A DNA stretch of 64,000 bases from Isoperla grammatica (lineage: Eukaryota > Arthropoda > Insecta > Plecoptera > Perlodidae): the NCBI GenBank assembly GCA_945910005.1, contig OX246741.1, forward strand, positions 13,716,890 through 13,780,889, in the 5' to 3' direction. Shown piece by piece: positions 25,241 to 37,614 of the stretch; within the stretch, counting starts at the first letter, position 1, and every line of letters begins with the position of its first letter. The notes under the pieces were generated by a model, which saw only the letters and a program-made list of their open reading frames with translations, ran no database searches and was not told the DNA's origin. The position numbers and the translations under genes were made by a program.

Positions 25241-27110
25241 ACGTGAGTACAAATATAATCTCTCGATGGCTGCGCAATCTGTAATTGGAGTATTTTTCTT
25301 TCCGCATTGATTAGATAATATTCATCACCACAATACATAGATACAGATTCGCTCACCAAGCTTCAAAGCTGAAACGCAACTTGCTGAGGTTTATTACCAG
25401 ACTAGGCCGTTATAACATCAAGCAAAGAGAATGTATCATATCATACATGAGTTACCTCAAAATGAATTATGAGTAACCACGGTGTGTATGTGTGTAGGCC
25501 TACCCTTAAGCTTCAATCAATAACTCATTAATTGATCTAATCTACAACTGTAATGCATTCCGTATAACCTGATTAACACAATCTACATAACTGTCCATTA
25601 TACATCTGTATATACTATCTAGCATTACTATAGTTTGCAACCAGTAGAAGAAGCATCACTGTAAAAAAGGGGATGAACAGGGGAATTCAGAAAGTTAATT
25701 TGAAAAGCAAAGTAATCAAAACAATATTTAGCCACAAATCGCATTTCACACTACTATACTAGATCGAGATAATGTAGTTTAGTTTCAAAAACGTTAATCA
25801 TCGGGCTGAAATCTACCAACGAGGTCTCGCCAGTGGCGGATTTCGAGCTTAAAGAAGAGCGACCCGACTTCCAGTGCGTGGACGCCACTGTCTGCCATGT
25901 TTCAAGATCGTAATTACCTTAATAATTGTAATAACTGTTGCGAGGTGCATGTGGGCAAGAAAAAGAGTATAATACACCTACGCGTTCTTACTATGGGAAA
26001 TTACATTTTTAGAGAATATTCAAACTGGGACTTCTACTTATGACCGTACAAACAAGAAAATACTGCTGGTGGTACGAACGCATAGCTGCTGGGTGCAGTT
26101 TAGCTTACTTTATATCAGTTTACGAATGTTTATTAAAAAAAGAAAAAACTCTGGTTTCGCGGTAAAAACAGTGAAAGAACGAAATAGAATTTTTCTCTTG
26201 ACTGCGGGTCATGTGAGGAGCTCTAGGAGACAAATAATTCCAGGGAAGTTACATTGAGAGACAGAGACAAACAGTAAATCGATTGATTATATACTTGGTA
26301 ATTAATATGACGATTAAAACAAATATTAGAAATGTGTCAATAATTATAGATGCCTATTATGAACACGCCTACCAAACATTCAGCAGCATATAGGGACATG
26401 GCACAATACATCCTATACGTAGATACATTTCTAATTAGGCTACATGGTGTGAAATTGTGAAACTTGAACGAATAAGAACATAAAACAATGGCCGCCACGT
26501 CATCCAACAGACAGCACGAGCACGTACGCCACTGCGAAACCCATCCAACGCAGCGGCGCGAGCACACGACAAGAATTAAATTAATCTACTCTAAGCAAAT
26601 TGAAACAACACTCGGAGAGAATGAAATGAAATCCACGCAACACAACAGAACAGAACAGAACAGAACAGAACAGAACAGACGACTCCGCCGAGAATACGGA
26701 CAGCGATTTATCAAAACTGTGCGTGTGGCAATATGGCAACATTGTCTAGATTAATAAATTAAGCCGTTGCCATTTTATTTTACATTTAGTGTTTCCGCTT
26801 CGAACGCGTTTTGCATTTTTCATTTTCTCCAACAGACACATCCACGAATTTGCATTTGATTGTTAAGGCAGGGCAAGACGGGGTACTGATGCAGACTTGT
26901 TCACGCGAACTATTACGAACAGAAGGAAAGGGGCGTGGCGGTACGAGTGACGTAAGAAACCTGTGTGAACAAAATGTCGGAGTTCTGAGGATGCCACGAC
27001 GAACAAACGTCAGGATATAATATGAGTGAGCGTGAGACGATGCATGGCTAACTTGAAGGCGTTGTACATGGATACGTGTAACGTACGTGGTTCGCAAGAT
27101 GATTCATTCA
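25241..27110. other. no gene seen
   Basis: AT-rich DNA; (CAGAA)n microsatellite at 26644-26678. No supported coding region. Confidence 0.4.
26644..26678 (+). repeat. (CAGAA)7 microsatellite
   Basis: Consecutive AACAG pentamers. Confidence 0.93.
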
Positions 27111-27184
27111 AGGCCCGTTTCACCAAAATTAAATCCGGCGATTTTCTGTTAATCGGAGATCAAAAATGGCGCCCGGTAGAAGTC
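27111..27184 (+). mobile_element. MITE-like repeat, GGTTTCACC family, copy c (truncated)
   Basis: CCGTTTCACCAAAATTAAAT ... TTAATCGGAGATCAAAAATG ... GGTAGAAG; the right half is missing. Confidence 0.7.
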
Positions 27185-28233
27185 TTATGAAAATATGTAC
27201 ACCACTGTACTGGATCGAAGTGGCATATACGAATGTCAGGTGTTTTTATCTACAGTTAAGTAATTACGCAGGACCATTCTAGCTAAAGCTAGACGGAAAT
27301 CAAAGCAGGAGACGTAGAATACGAGAGAGGGAGAACAATAAGAAATCAGAGACGACAGTAATGTAAGGACCCCCTCGCCAACGTTGCCGGGAGCTTTTTC
27401 CAAGGTCCTATCTGGTTGGCGTGAGCGACACGAGAAGAAGAAATATAATGTACAGAGAGATGGAAACCAATATCGCAGGAAATGACATCCAATAACATTA
27501 TCGGAAATATTGTAGCGTTTCTCGCGCGGAGGTGACGGAGCAACTTTGAATAATAGTCCGACTTCGCCGACTGTGATCGCGCCAGGATTGACGCACGCGA
27601 AACGCAGATATATATACAATACAAGACTTTCACGCAAACAAATCCAACTCTCGTATATCGATGGGGTGAATATATAGGTATATGCGCAGACAAATGACGT
27701 GCAAAAAGGCAGTTTCTATTTCGACAGAAGTTAAATATATTTCAGAGTACGTCCGTGAAACCAAACATGTGTCATTAATCACGCAATTCAACCATTTTCT
27801 CTAGATTTACTCCCGTTTGTAATAAATAATATCATCAAGTATGTTTACGAAATAATTATCGATTTATTTATTTGTAGTTTAACGACGTATTCCACAGCAA
27901 TAGGTAATTATGACGTCGGCCGAGTCAGATGCGTCACACATCCCCGGGGTCGTCGTAAGAGAGTCCACTTTGGAGGTTGGGGGGTTGGGGGCGTGAGGGC
28001 TTTGTTTGTGGGCGTTCAAGTCACAAAGAGACGAATGAATGAGAAGAGACAAGAGGAAAAAGTTGAAAAAGTGACCAAGACGATGATAAATGAGCAAAGG
28101 GATGATGGGGTTCTGGATAGAACGAGACCCCTCTCTCGCGGACATCGGTCATCACGTGGATTCACCCACCTCGACCGGGAAATAATTATTACATCGACAT
28201 ACGACCATTTTATGTGTTGATATAATCGAGATA
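27185..28233. other. no gene seen
   Basis: Several overlapping frames, none with a recognisable domain. Confidence 0.4.
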
Positions 28234-28298
28234 AAACAAACGTGGACATGTTTATTTACTTATTGGCAATAAGTAAATAAACATGTCCACGTTTGTTT
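28234..28298. repeat. perfect hairpin, 32-bp arms, 1-nt spacer
   Basis: Left arm 28234-28265 and right arm 28267-28298 are exact reverse complements around a single G. Confidence 0.95.
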
Positions 28299-28309
28299 GT
28301 TGTTTGTTT

Positions 28310-28697
28310 GTCATACATACGTTTTCTGAAACTAAAATGAACAAATGTATTTTAAAATAAAAACACTATGTTTGTTTGGTTTACTTTGTGTGTGGGGGGG
28401 GGGGGGGCTTCGAGCAAGTTCTGGACTGTATATACGTACTGTAAAGTGTAAATAATACTAACTGAAAGGCAATAAGTTATTGCCTTTCAGTTAGTATTAT
28501 TTACATTATTAATTACAGGCAATAAGTTATTGCCTTTCAGTTAGTATTATTTACAATTTACAGTACGTATATACAGTCCAGAACTTGCTCGAAGCCCCCC
28601 CCCCCCCCCCCACACACACAAAGTAAACCAAACAAACATAGTGTTTTTATTTTACAATACATTTGTTCATTTTAGTTTCAGAAAACGTATGTATGAC
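28310..28697. repeat. long young palindrome, ~140-bp outer arms
   Basis: 28310-28447 and 28558-28697 are inverted copies differing by only a few positions (one T/G, one G/T, a GT unit, and G-run length 14 versus 17). The centre holds a perfect 28-bp-arm hairpin (28448-28475 / 28477-28504, single-G spacer) and a second partial copy of it (28517-28535). Confidence 0.95.
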
Positions 28698-29130
28698 ACG
28701 AAACCTCTTCCATATGTATCATTATGTATTGGAATACAACATATATGGGTGTAGTAAACTTGTAAGTTTCTACGTAGGTATATGTAATCACAATTTTTTT
28801 CAGCAAAAAACACGCAATATAAAACTAAAGAGCATACATGCCTTATACTTTGGATCGATAATGTTATACGTTACGCTGAACACGTCTTACTTGAAAGTAT
28901 CTCGTGATTATAGATCCTATTTCAAAACACACTTACTGCATGCATGTGAATATGGGTGTGTTGTTACTTGCAAGTGTGCGAGCAGAAGACTTGTGTTACA
29001 AAAACAATACCTTTACAGCCTTCTCTCGTTACAGTTATTATAACGTGGCATGCCCATATTATATCAAGTACCAGCTAGTATGAAAAAGATATCGAATCAT
29101 ATCGTATAGTACAGTGCATGTGAGGTATGT
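28698..29130. other. no gene seen
   Basis: A 126-codon open frame (28663-29043) starts in the palindrome arm and has no recognisable domain. Confidence 0.4.
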
Positions 29131-29135
29131 ATTAT

Positions 29136-29224
<89 letters not shown>

Positions 29225-29482
29225 TGATTTTTCGTAGGAATATCTGTTATAGGGTGCACACCAGCTTTACCTGATGTGCCCCTCTTCAGGTGACTTTTAA
29301 GGTGTTTGGATAGCTGGGAAGGAATGTCCGAGGGCTAATAGTAGGACTCAATCCCAGAATTCGCCTTTACGACTGAGGAAAACCTCGGAAAAAACCTTCA
29401 GTCAGGACTGCCGGTGGTCGGAATCGAATCGGCGACCTCCCGAATTAGAGTCTCGCGTCTTACCGCTGAGCCACCTCTATAC
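29131..29482 (-). mobile_element. tRNA-derived SINE with (ATT)n tail
   Basis: On the minus strand a tRNA-like head (GGTGGCTCAGCGGTAAGACG then GATTCGATTCCGACC) is followed by a ~180-nt body (CCTGAAGAGGGGCACATCAGG included). The tail is about 30 ATT triplets at 29222-29131. The head lacks a complete anticodon stem, so it is a SINE rather than a tRNA gene. The body may be a conserved SINE central domain, but I cannot name it. Confidence 0.75.
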
Positions 29483-31099
29483 TATAGGTGTACGTATACT
29501 GTATATTAGTTGGCAAGATTCTATAAAAGGGAAAGCAACAGTTGGAAGAAAACTCAGTGGAAAGTAAATCTATACAACATTCACAACTTCCCTCCGCAAA
29601 GTGCTTCCACAGAAACCTTGTCAATGCTGACGTGATACGCCTAGATGAGTCGGAGTATGACGCCAGCATTCAAAAGGTTGGTGTGGAACGACGCACTTTA
29701 CGCAGTAGCCAATCACAGAGTCTCTTACAGCGCGGAAAATCCTTAAATATTGTTTTTCAGTTGTGTTTGTACTTTGTTCTACTCTTCCAACTGTCAGGCT
29801 GACATTCTAAAATAAACGGGAAGAACAACAAAAGTACATAACAGCACAAGTCTCGATTTAAAAAAATAGATTTTTAGAACCATTATAACTCTGCCGCGTA
29901 CAGAACTTCCGGCGGTAGTACAAGGGAGTGGAGCTCACGAAAATGTACGCGCGCACTTTGGCAAGTGTGTGCATTATGGTCGTGATTATTGTTCATGTGG
30001 TGTTCTCGTAAATATATTTATCATATTCAAATTGACTTCCAAAGGATGGCAATAAATACAACTTAAACACACACTATACAAGGAAAATATAATTCAAAAA
30101 AGAAAAAAGAGCGGCACCAATGTCTGAATCCCATGGTTATATGAAGTAAGGAGTCACTCGATGGTATCAAGCCCAGCATTCCAGAAACGACGCAGTTGGT
30201 AATATCACGTCAGGGGTTGGATATCCGGCTAGGACCAGTCAGCATAAGTCTGTCACAGTAGATGTATGTATTCACCCTACATTTCCCTACAGGTTCATCA
30301 GTTGGCCAACGTTACCATCACAAGTGGTATTTTACAGCGCCCACGCAACGCATCCGTATCAACTATAGGTGAAACACCACTGCCGATAAGTTATTGAACT
30401 TGGCTCAGTTCAACTCGAACGTTTCGATATATCGATTGGAATGGAACGTCTTCGCTAGCGTTGAGTGTGTATATTGTAGAGTAAAGACCCACCGCCAGAG
30501 GTTGCTAGATTAGATGTATACCGCTTCGTAAAGTCAACGTACGCTAGACGGACAGTAGCAGAATGTAAACGCATCACTGATCCGTACACTATCGTGCGTT
30601 ATCATCGTCCACGCACTTGCGTTCTGCTACTAGCCGATTAGATAATGTTGAGCGGTACGAAGCAGCAGATAGACAACCGGAGCCGTTGCGTATAAGCTGG
30701 CCTTGTATTTGTCACCAATCTACCAATTTGATTCGCACACTCTCTCTCTGGAGAAGAATATTCCAACTATGTAAGAATGAAATGCGAATAAATATCTACA
30801 CCACAAACTACAATACACACTCAACGGCACATTAAACAGCCGGAAATGCCCTCTTTGCAGGGTCGCATCGCACGAAGCTCTAGTCGTGCGTGGACCAACG
30901 CCGAGTACACTTCTTACTCCCACATCGAGGTGAAACGAAATACTTGAACGGTGAATGGTGACCCAGCCAAGCCGGCGGTACGCGCGACACCGATAATTGT
31001 GCAAGGGATGTGCGACCAAGTCGAAGGAGTGATTTTTGTTGTTATTGTTATTTATGATTTCATTACTATTCATTGTTTGCATAGCTTAGTTTTATTTAA
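29483..31099. other. no gene seen
   Basis: GC-richer patch at 30840-31020 with an open minus frame that has no recognisable domain. Confidence 0.4.
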
Positions 31100-31144
31100 G
31101 GTCCTCCTTTGTAAATCAGTTTTTATAACTGAATAGGATAGACA

Positions 31145-31184
<40 letters not shown>
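31100..31184 (+). mobile_element. LINE/SINE 3'-tail motif, copy 7, with (ATAA)n tail
   Basis: GTCCTCCTTTGTAAATCAG then TTTTTATAACTGAATAGGAT and a long ATAA repeat, the clearest copy with an intact terminal repeat. Confidence 0.7.
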
Positions 31185-33167
31185 GCCCGCGAGAAACCTG
31201 GCCCGTATATCGCCCGATTTACTTCCTCACGGCAATACACCGTTTTAATACCATTAGCATGCGTAATTTTAAAAAAAATTTCAACGAACATACTTAAAAT
31301 GTCAAATTCTCTAGAAAATATCGATGTTACAATATTCGAATGCGTACCACGGCGGACGTGAATCGTGCGTTTACATGATCTAAACACTATACCGTACGCA
31401 ACGAGAGGTCCGCAAACGCACACGCACACGCACGTCGCAGTAATTTATCTATACTTTGAGTCGAGACGAAATACTATTCACTACAGTCTAGTTCACACTT
31501 AAATGAAGCGTCTATGAAACACGATCCATTAACAGAAGAGTGTTAATAAAACAACGTGTGATATGTATCAAAACACTTGAGCCAATCTGTTCCCGAGTCA
31601 TTCTTATGTCATATTATACTTGACTAAACTAAACTAAACTCTCATCGACCGATACAAGTGTTTATCGAGGACGAGTGCTATCGTTTGGTTCAATTATTGG
31701 GAATTGAATTCTAGAAAAGCTTAAGGTAAAGAGCGGAACGTCTGTTTTCTTTCTCTGCTCTGGGGCAAACGGTATTTCAGAAATGTTAGTAGTTACTATA
31801 ATAATGGAGTGGCTATTCTTGCCAAACAACAATAGTTAACGTAAAACACGTACAGAATGTATTACCGAGAAAAAAATGATAAAGCAACCACACGAATATG
31901 AAACTGTAAGATTACCTCCGAAAATTCACCAGTTTTTAAGTAAGTGACCTTGGTAACAGTTTTATGGTGATTGTTTAAACAATATTTGAGTTTGCATTTT
32001 GTTTTAAGGGTATTCAGACACGTAGATAGCCGAACATCATGAATACTAAAAATGAAACTCTTCATACAGATCCCTGCGTAATTTCCAATGATATATCAGC
32101 CCGAATATTCGTTGCGAAAGGGTTTAAAATACGGGGCGGGTAGTCAGTACGGCGGGGGTGGATGGGGGGTGGGGGTGGGGGGGGGAGGGGGAGGGTGGGC
32201 CAGCGGTCGGATCAATAGCCCGATCCTACAAAAACCCATCTCTGCTTCCCACCAAGACATGGCCAAAACAGGGACTTGCCAGCACTAACACTCGTCAATG
32301 CCCACTTGTTGAGAGGTATAGCAAATAGCCATGGCCAACCAGCACCACCTGACAAGGACACTCACTCAGTGGAGAAGTGTGCGCGCCAAGGGTAAAGGTC
32401 ATATCCCTCCCTCGTGGGTAGAACAAAAACGAACCATTCAAGTATGTAGCTGTGCTCTATACCTACGTTTCCATTAGGAATTACTACCTCAACATAAGCC
32501 AAAGTAGACCACTTCTAACTTAATTCATTAACTGAATTAGACTTGATACCAAAGGCAAAATTACTGTTTTGCGAGCAGAATCTAATTTGAATGAGTGGGT
32601 GAGCAGCTGCGCGCAAATAGCTACTACTAGCCACTAAAACTAAGTGCATTAGATGATTATAGCACCGAAAATAAGAGCAGGTGAAAATATATTTAGACGT
32701 TAAATTGTTCCAAATATTACTTCACGGTTCACACTCATGGAAATTTGAAAGGGGGCTATTAATTACACTAGATAACCGATTTATTTTATAATAAACTGAA
32801 AGTTGACTTTGATTTAGAGGTGGAATACACTGAATCTATGGCTTAGCCCCCCCCCCCCCTCATGCCACCTCACACTTACAAATGAAATTGCTTAATTTGC
32901 AATGCTAAATAAAAACGATAAAACCAACTAGCAAACCGAACAAATGAAATATCTCCACCTATAGGATCTGATCGAGTCGGCCAATCATACGAGGGGACTA
33001 TACGAGCTCAATGTCGAGAGTACAGTCCAGTCAAACCAACAAAACTCATTGAATGTTGGTTATTCATTCATCATTACCGCCTCCATTACATAGCGACTTC
33101 TTTTATCTTACAGAACAAAAGAATTTAACTCACCTCATTACCATGTCATGCAAGTAATACAACAATG
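31185..33167. other. no gene seen; G-rich tract 32154-32197
   Basis: G/T-rich stretch around 32150-32200 and a C13 run at 32847-32859. No BSD-domain exon of Sap47 was recognised here. Confidence 0.4.
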
Positions 33168-33208
33168 CCTGCTGAAATTAAAAGTAGCCTACTTTTAATT
33201 TCAGCAGG
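33168..33208. repeat. perfect hairpin, 20-bp arms, 1-nt spacer
   Basis: 33168-33187 and 33189-33208 are exact reverse complements around a single C. Confidence 0.95.
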
Positions 33209-34279
33209 AATTATGTTTGCTACAATAATTAAATTCGAAAACATATTTCCGGTTTTCTACACTAAAAAGTAAAAACCAAAGTTTTACCACGATACAAATC
33301 ACCATCGAAATGTAGTGTGCAGTCGAAAACTAGTAAGTACGTAATAACTAATATTGTCTCCCACATACACTAGGGCAAATCCTTTAGTAGGGTTGACCCT
33401 TCACAATACTGTAACATTCAGTTTGTGTAGGCTACTAAATCCGAAGCTCTCGATCTACAGTCACCTAAGTTAATGTTTACTGGAAGGGTACGAGAATTAA
33501 ACAAGCAGGACACACCACATCCTGATGTTAGTCTCCTGGCAAGGACACTGTACACTTTTATTGACTACACTTGATACAATGCCAAGTATAGGCCTATGTA
33601 CTACGTGTAGTATTAAATTGATCAGTGTTAACAGTGGTCATATTGCTTATTGATTTTAATGTAAGAAGAGTTTTATAGTCTTGCATTTTATTGGAGTGAA
33701 CCGAGATACATTAATAAATTATACCCACACTAAAAAAATGATAAGCACTTTAAAGCTGCGTACCACATTCCTATCCCAGCATTTACTAATTTTTAATAAG
33801 GCTACCAAAATAAAAAATTGATATAGGCCTACATTGCACATCACACTAGCACTTTGGTATCAAGTCTATATAGATTGAGTTGAGAGGAGAAATATTAAGA
33901 CAGGGTGAGAAGGGTAAACTCCTCAATGTACAAAACATATCCACGGCCTACTAAAGTTAAGCTTACAATAAAACTTAACCTATGTACACATCATTAAGCA
34001 CGAGAATTCATTAAATTGCACTACTACGTACAGTAATCTGAAATAAAAGATCCCCATCTTCTTGTCGAAATATTGCTTATGCCCTACACTACACACGCAC
34101 ATGTAGCCTACATGACCTGCTTCACACGCTAGAAGAGGCATTTCATAATTACTTTTCAATTGAACCAATATCCCCACATAGAAATCATGACGAAACCGCA
34201 AAAATTAGATTGCTTGACGAACACTTTTAAAAATACAAACGTACTATTAAACATGCTAGTAAATACATGCAACACTTAC
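33209..34279. other. Sap47 intron, no exon recognised
   Basis: Starts with the GTAAGT donor at 34279. AT-rich, no BSD-type sequence on the minus strand. Confidence 0.45.
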
Positions 34280-34401
34280 ATTTTCTTCAACAGTTTTCTT
34301 GATTTTGGCGCTCGCTTCGCTGACAGTTTTCCCAGCTTTGTTTACAGCCGAATAAAGGAAGCTGCCTATGGACTTTGCACCTTGCAAAGCTTTTGTCGAC
34401 A
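34280..34401 (-). CDS. Sap47: Sap47/SYAP1 fourth exon, pre-BSD helix
   Basis: 122 bp, acceptor after a T9 tract, donor AAT-GTAAGT. Encodes VSTKALQGAKSIGSFLYSAV then NKAGKTVSEASAKIKKTVEEN, the most diagnostic SYAP1/Sap47 segment in the window. Ends in phase 0. Confidence 0.9.
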
Positions 34402-37400
34402 CTAAAAAAAAAGAGGATGAAGGTACAGTTTACGTTAGTGAAAAATAAAACCCTTAATTCATATTTATAAATTGTATACAGTAGTACATTCAGAACTGGA
34501 GATGCTTATTGACTAACAAACCTGAATTCGTGGATTTGGATTTAATCTAAATTGCAGCTGTCAATCTCATGTTACCGAGACATAGGCCTATTGATATGAA
34601 AATAATAATATACTTAGATACTAGCACGTAGAATCTCAGTATACCTATCACATTATTTGCATGTAATTTCTAAAATGAGTGTAAATTGAGCTCCTTCCAA
34701 AAATGAATACATGACATTTCATGTAATGTTTGTTGGAAGAAGATAAAAGTTACATAATCTAACTCAGAATTCAGAGCAGACTTTGATACAAACTCAATAA
34801 CTACGATGTCACTCATGTCACCACTTTGAAATAAATGTGTACGTTTACCTGCTCCACCTGCAAAACCAGCGCCTTCTTTATCTTCGCCTGGAGTTCCCGG
34901 CTCAGACACTGGTGCATCACTGTCGGCACCACCAGTTGCACTATCAAACAAGGAAACAGTCTTATCACTATGGTGTCCATTTTATGTATGCCTCGCTCAC
35001 TAACCTGCCTACCAGAAATGTCAATCTCGTTTTCCGAGTGCGTTGTCACAAGGACTTGTTAGTAAACTCGGTAGTCTATGCCAAATAGCTGATGCCACCT
35101 ACTAAACTTGGACATAGGACAATTCAATGATCACTTTCGAAGCTTGCCTGACAACCTTGGTGTGAGGGATATTACCAGGAACACTGAACATGTACTGGTA
35201 CTGTAGCTAAGAAGACAGTGGTATCAAAACCAGTCAGAACTGACTTACAGTTACACTTAGCACATTTCCATAGGTCGTGTCAAAAGGAAAAAAATAAAAG
35301 CCCAGGCCAAATGGGACAGTCATTTCCAACTTACCAATTCTAGATTCATTAGCTGGGTTGACAGGACTGTGAAAAATAGATCCAGCGATGAACTATTTTG
35401 TCGACATGAGACTGCCTGGTAGGCCCTAAACTACATTTCCTAGGCTTTCTTATGAATGCTATGCCCTAAATTATGGTACCTAACAATTTGAAAAATTGTG
35501 CAACAATTGCCTCACATTGCTAATTAACAATCTAGATATGCATGCTAATTTTACATCTAGGCTATAGGCTTACTTATGCCTGGATAACATGAACATAGAT
35601 ACATCACGTTGTATGACTGGTCTCCACAATGAAAACATATACAGGCTGGTAAGCCTATCAGTGGTTCGGTTCATTAATAAGCCTACACAATTATTGTATG
35701 ATGTAGAATCTCGATTCAAGATACAACTAAGATTTAAACAGAAAACTTATCAATCATAATTTAATTTACAAGTAGTAGCCATGATACTTCGAAGAACACG
35801 ATAGTTCAAGTGAGAGTAATTTTATTTTCAGTGGAAAATCAAAGAAATGTTATTATTTTCTTAGGTGCAATAATGATGTTTTCCAGTAGGTAGACCTACT
35901 TGTGTAATGATACTTATAAATTACCTATTCTTTGTGTAGGCATATATAGCAAATTTGAGATGTAGGTCCAAATCTGTATTTACATCACAGTTAAATCACA
36001 ATTTTAAATATAACCAGCCGGCATTTGCAGCTACAAGGTGCAAAAGCATATTCTTAGCTAGCCCTAGGGCCCAAGTCTTTAAATTGAAACTACCTACCAG
36101 TATGTTGCATTTTTTAGTATTTGCATGGTATGAGGGGCAAGGCTGAACATATTGCATGCTTTTGGGTCTTATTGTTGATTACAAATTTCTCAAAACAAAC
36201 ATTTTTTTTTGTAAATGCTATTTTATATAGGTCTGCAGGCACATAATTTTAAATGACTACAAACTATAGTGTGAAACATTTATAATCAGAATTAGGTGTA
36301 GAATAATCTTCTATTTTCATGGTGTGACACTCTGAGGTATTTTTTATAGTAGGCTACAGTACCTAGCAAGAAAGTGATCGTGAGAAGATTTTGCTTCTAG
36401 AAAAAAAAGGAAATCAAACCCAGACATTGAACAAAAACAGTTACGATTTTACCGTAATACGTTTGTTTAAAATTCTGTGAAACCTATATTAACCAAAATT
36501 TGTTAGCATAGGTCAATGTTCACTACGATAAGGGTTTCCTCACAAATATTTGCATGGCCAGCCAGATAGTTGACATCTTCAAGCCATAGTAGGGCAGTGT
36601 AGGGATAAAATTTTGTTACAGGACCTAATAATTTGTGGATACTTTTGCTCAGTTTCTTAAATTGTTTTATTATACTAGAACTAGTCTAGGTTCGCAGGAT
36701 GGCTAGTGGAGAATGGAAGCAAATAGACCTGAATGTGAATATATCCACTCAGGGACCTAAGGACTTGGCTTCTGGTGAGTGTGAAACTAGGACTTTAGAC
36801 AAAACCAAGGCCACAGGCAACCTTCAGACCATCATCTAACTTATCATTCAGAGATGTCCTATGAAATTTCGACAGAAGTAGGCATACCATTTGGATCTGC
36901 TGGGTGGCATAGCTAAATAATTAAAAATAAAACAACACATTTAGCTACCCCTGACAGCAGGCAAAGCAAGTAAGCTACCCCAGATCTACAAAAGCCACAT
37001 ATTTTGCACATGCTTCTTTTTCAAAAGTTAAGCCAAGTGGGATTCAGTGCATTAGCGAAAGCAAGCTGGATGTCTGGTCATCCTTTTACTCACCATCACG
37101 TTTAAATTACAAACCATCAAAAGATAATTACCAGTACCTAGAATTGTCATCTTCTTTCTCTTCGACGGGAGAACCTTTAACAGATTTCTCGGAGGCCGGT
37201 GACTCAGTTTCGACTTTACCATCACCAGCAGCATCGGGGTTCTCTGCAGTAGGGTCAGCCTTCCTTAGGCCAGGAACTCCTGAACTTAACCAGCCCGTCA
37301 TCTGACTCTTCACATTCGAAAGCATTTCCATCTTGCTAGCTTTCGTAGGGCTGAGATCAATTAAAAAAATAATGTGTAAATTAATCATGCAGCCATAACC

Positions 37401-37614
37401 ACGTGATCTTTGATGTGCATTTTGACAGCTACGTAGGGTTAGATTAACCTCTAGCTTACCTGGCGTCTTTCTTCTCCATGTCAGAGTTGAGTCCAATATC
37501 AGCATCTGTGCTGGGAGATTGGAGTTTCTCTTCATCGGATTTTGGAATTTCTCCATCTTTTTTACCACTACCACCCATCCAGCTACTAACTTGATTTGTT
37601 AGTCCCGAAAACAT
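34280..37614 (-). CDS. Sap47: synapse-associated protein of 47 kDa / SYAP1 homologue, 5' exons only
   Basis: Exons in order 37614-37460, 37350-37138, 34940-34849, 34401-34280; all have AG/GT borders and phases join to 194 codons. Begins MFSGLTNQVSSWMGGSGKK, the amphipathic start typical of arthropod Sap47. An acidic Ser/Pro/Glu-rich linker follows, with a second MTGWLSSGVPGL motif, then ALQGAKSIGSFLYSAVNKAG and SEASAKIKKTVEEN, which match the helical segment just before the BSD domain of SYAP1/Sap47. The family is a cytosolic/synaptic BSD protein, in mammals linked to Akt signalling. The BSD part (RNFLRxPP... FWRNYFYRVSL in relatives) must follow, but I found no such exon down to position 1, so the gene is incomplete here. 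Start chosen as the first ATG giving the conserved N-terminus. Confidence 0.85.
34849..34940 (-). CDS. Sap47: Sap47/SYAP1 third exon, acidic linker
   Basis: 92 bp, acceptor TTTGATAG, donor GCAG-GTAAAC. Encodes ATGGADSDAPVSEPGTPGED and KEGAGFAGGA. The intron on its 5' side is about 2.2 kb and shows nothing else I can name. Confidence 0.82.
34941..37137. other. Sap47 intron
   Basis: AT-rich DNA rich in AGGCCTA heptamers. No further exon is required by the phases. Confidence 0.6.
37138..37350 (-). CDS. Sap47: Sap47/SYAP1 second exon
   Basis: 213 bp, acceptor GATCTCAG, donor TCTAG-GTACTG. Encodes SPTKASKMEMLSNVKSQMTG, then WLSSGVPGL and an acidic Ser/Glu-rich tail ending EKEDDNS. Confidence 0.85.
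37460..37614 (-). CDS. Sap47: Sap47/SYAP1 exon with start codon
   Basis: 155 bp, donor GCCAG-GTAAGC. N-terminus MFSGLTNQVSSWMGGSGKK followed by an acidic linker ending NSDMEKKDA. Ends with two bases of a Ser codon completed by the next exon. Confidence 0.87.

Noticed and set aside
27236..27693. 133- and 115-codon overlapping minus frames
   Set aside because: Overlap each other in different frames; low-complexity, no conserved motif.
28663..29043. 126-codon plus frame
   Set aside because: Begins inside a palindrome arm; composition matches surrounding noncoding DNA.
29410..29482. tRNA gene
   Set aside because: Good A/B-box resemblance but no proper anticodon stem, and followed by a SINE body and ATT tail.
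30720..31082. 120-codon minus frame in a GC-richer patch
   Set aside because: No domain I can name and no start or splice context; may be part of an unidentified repeat.
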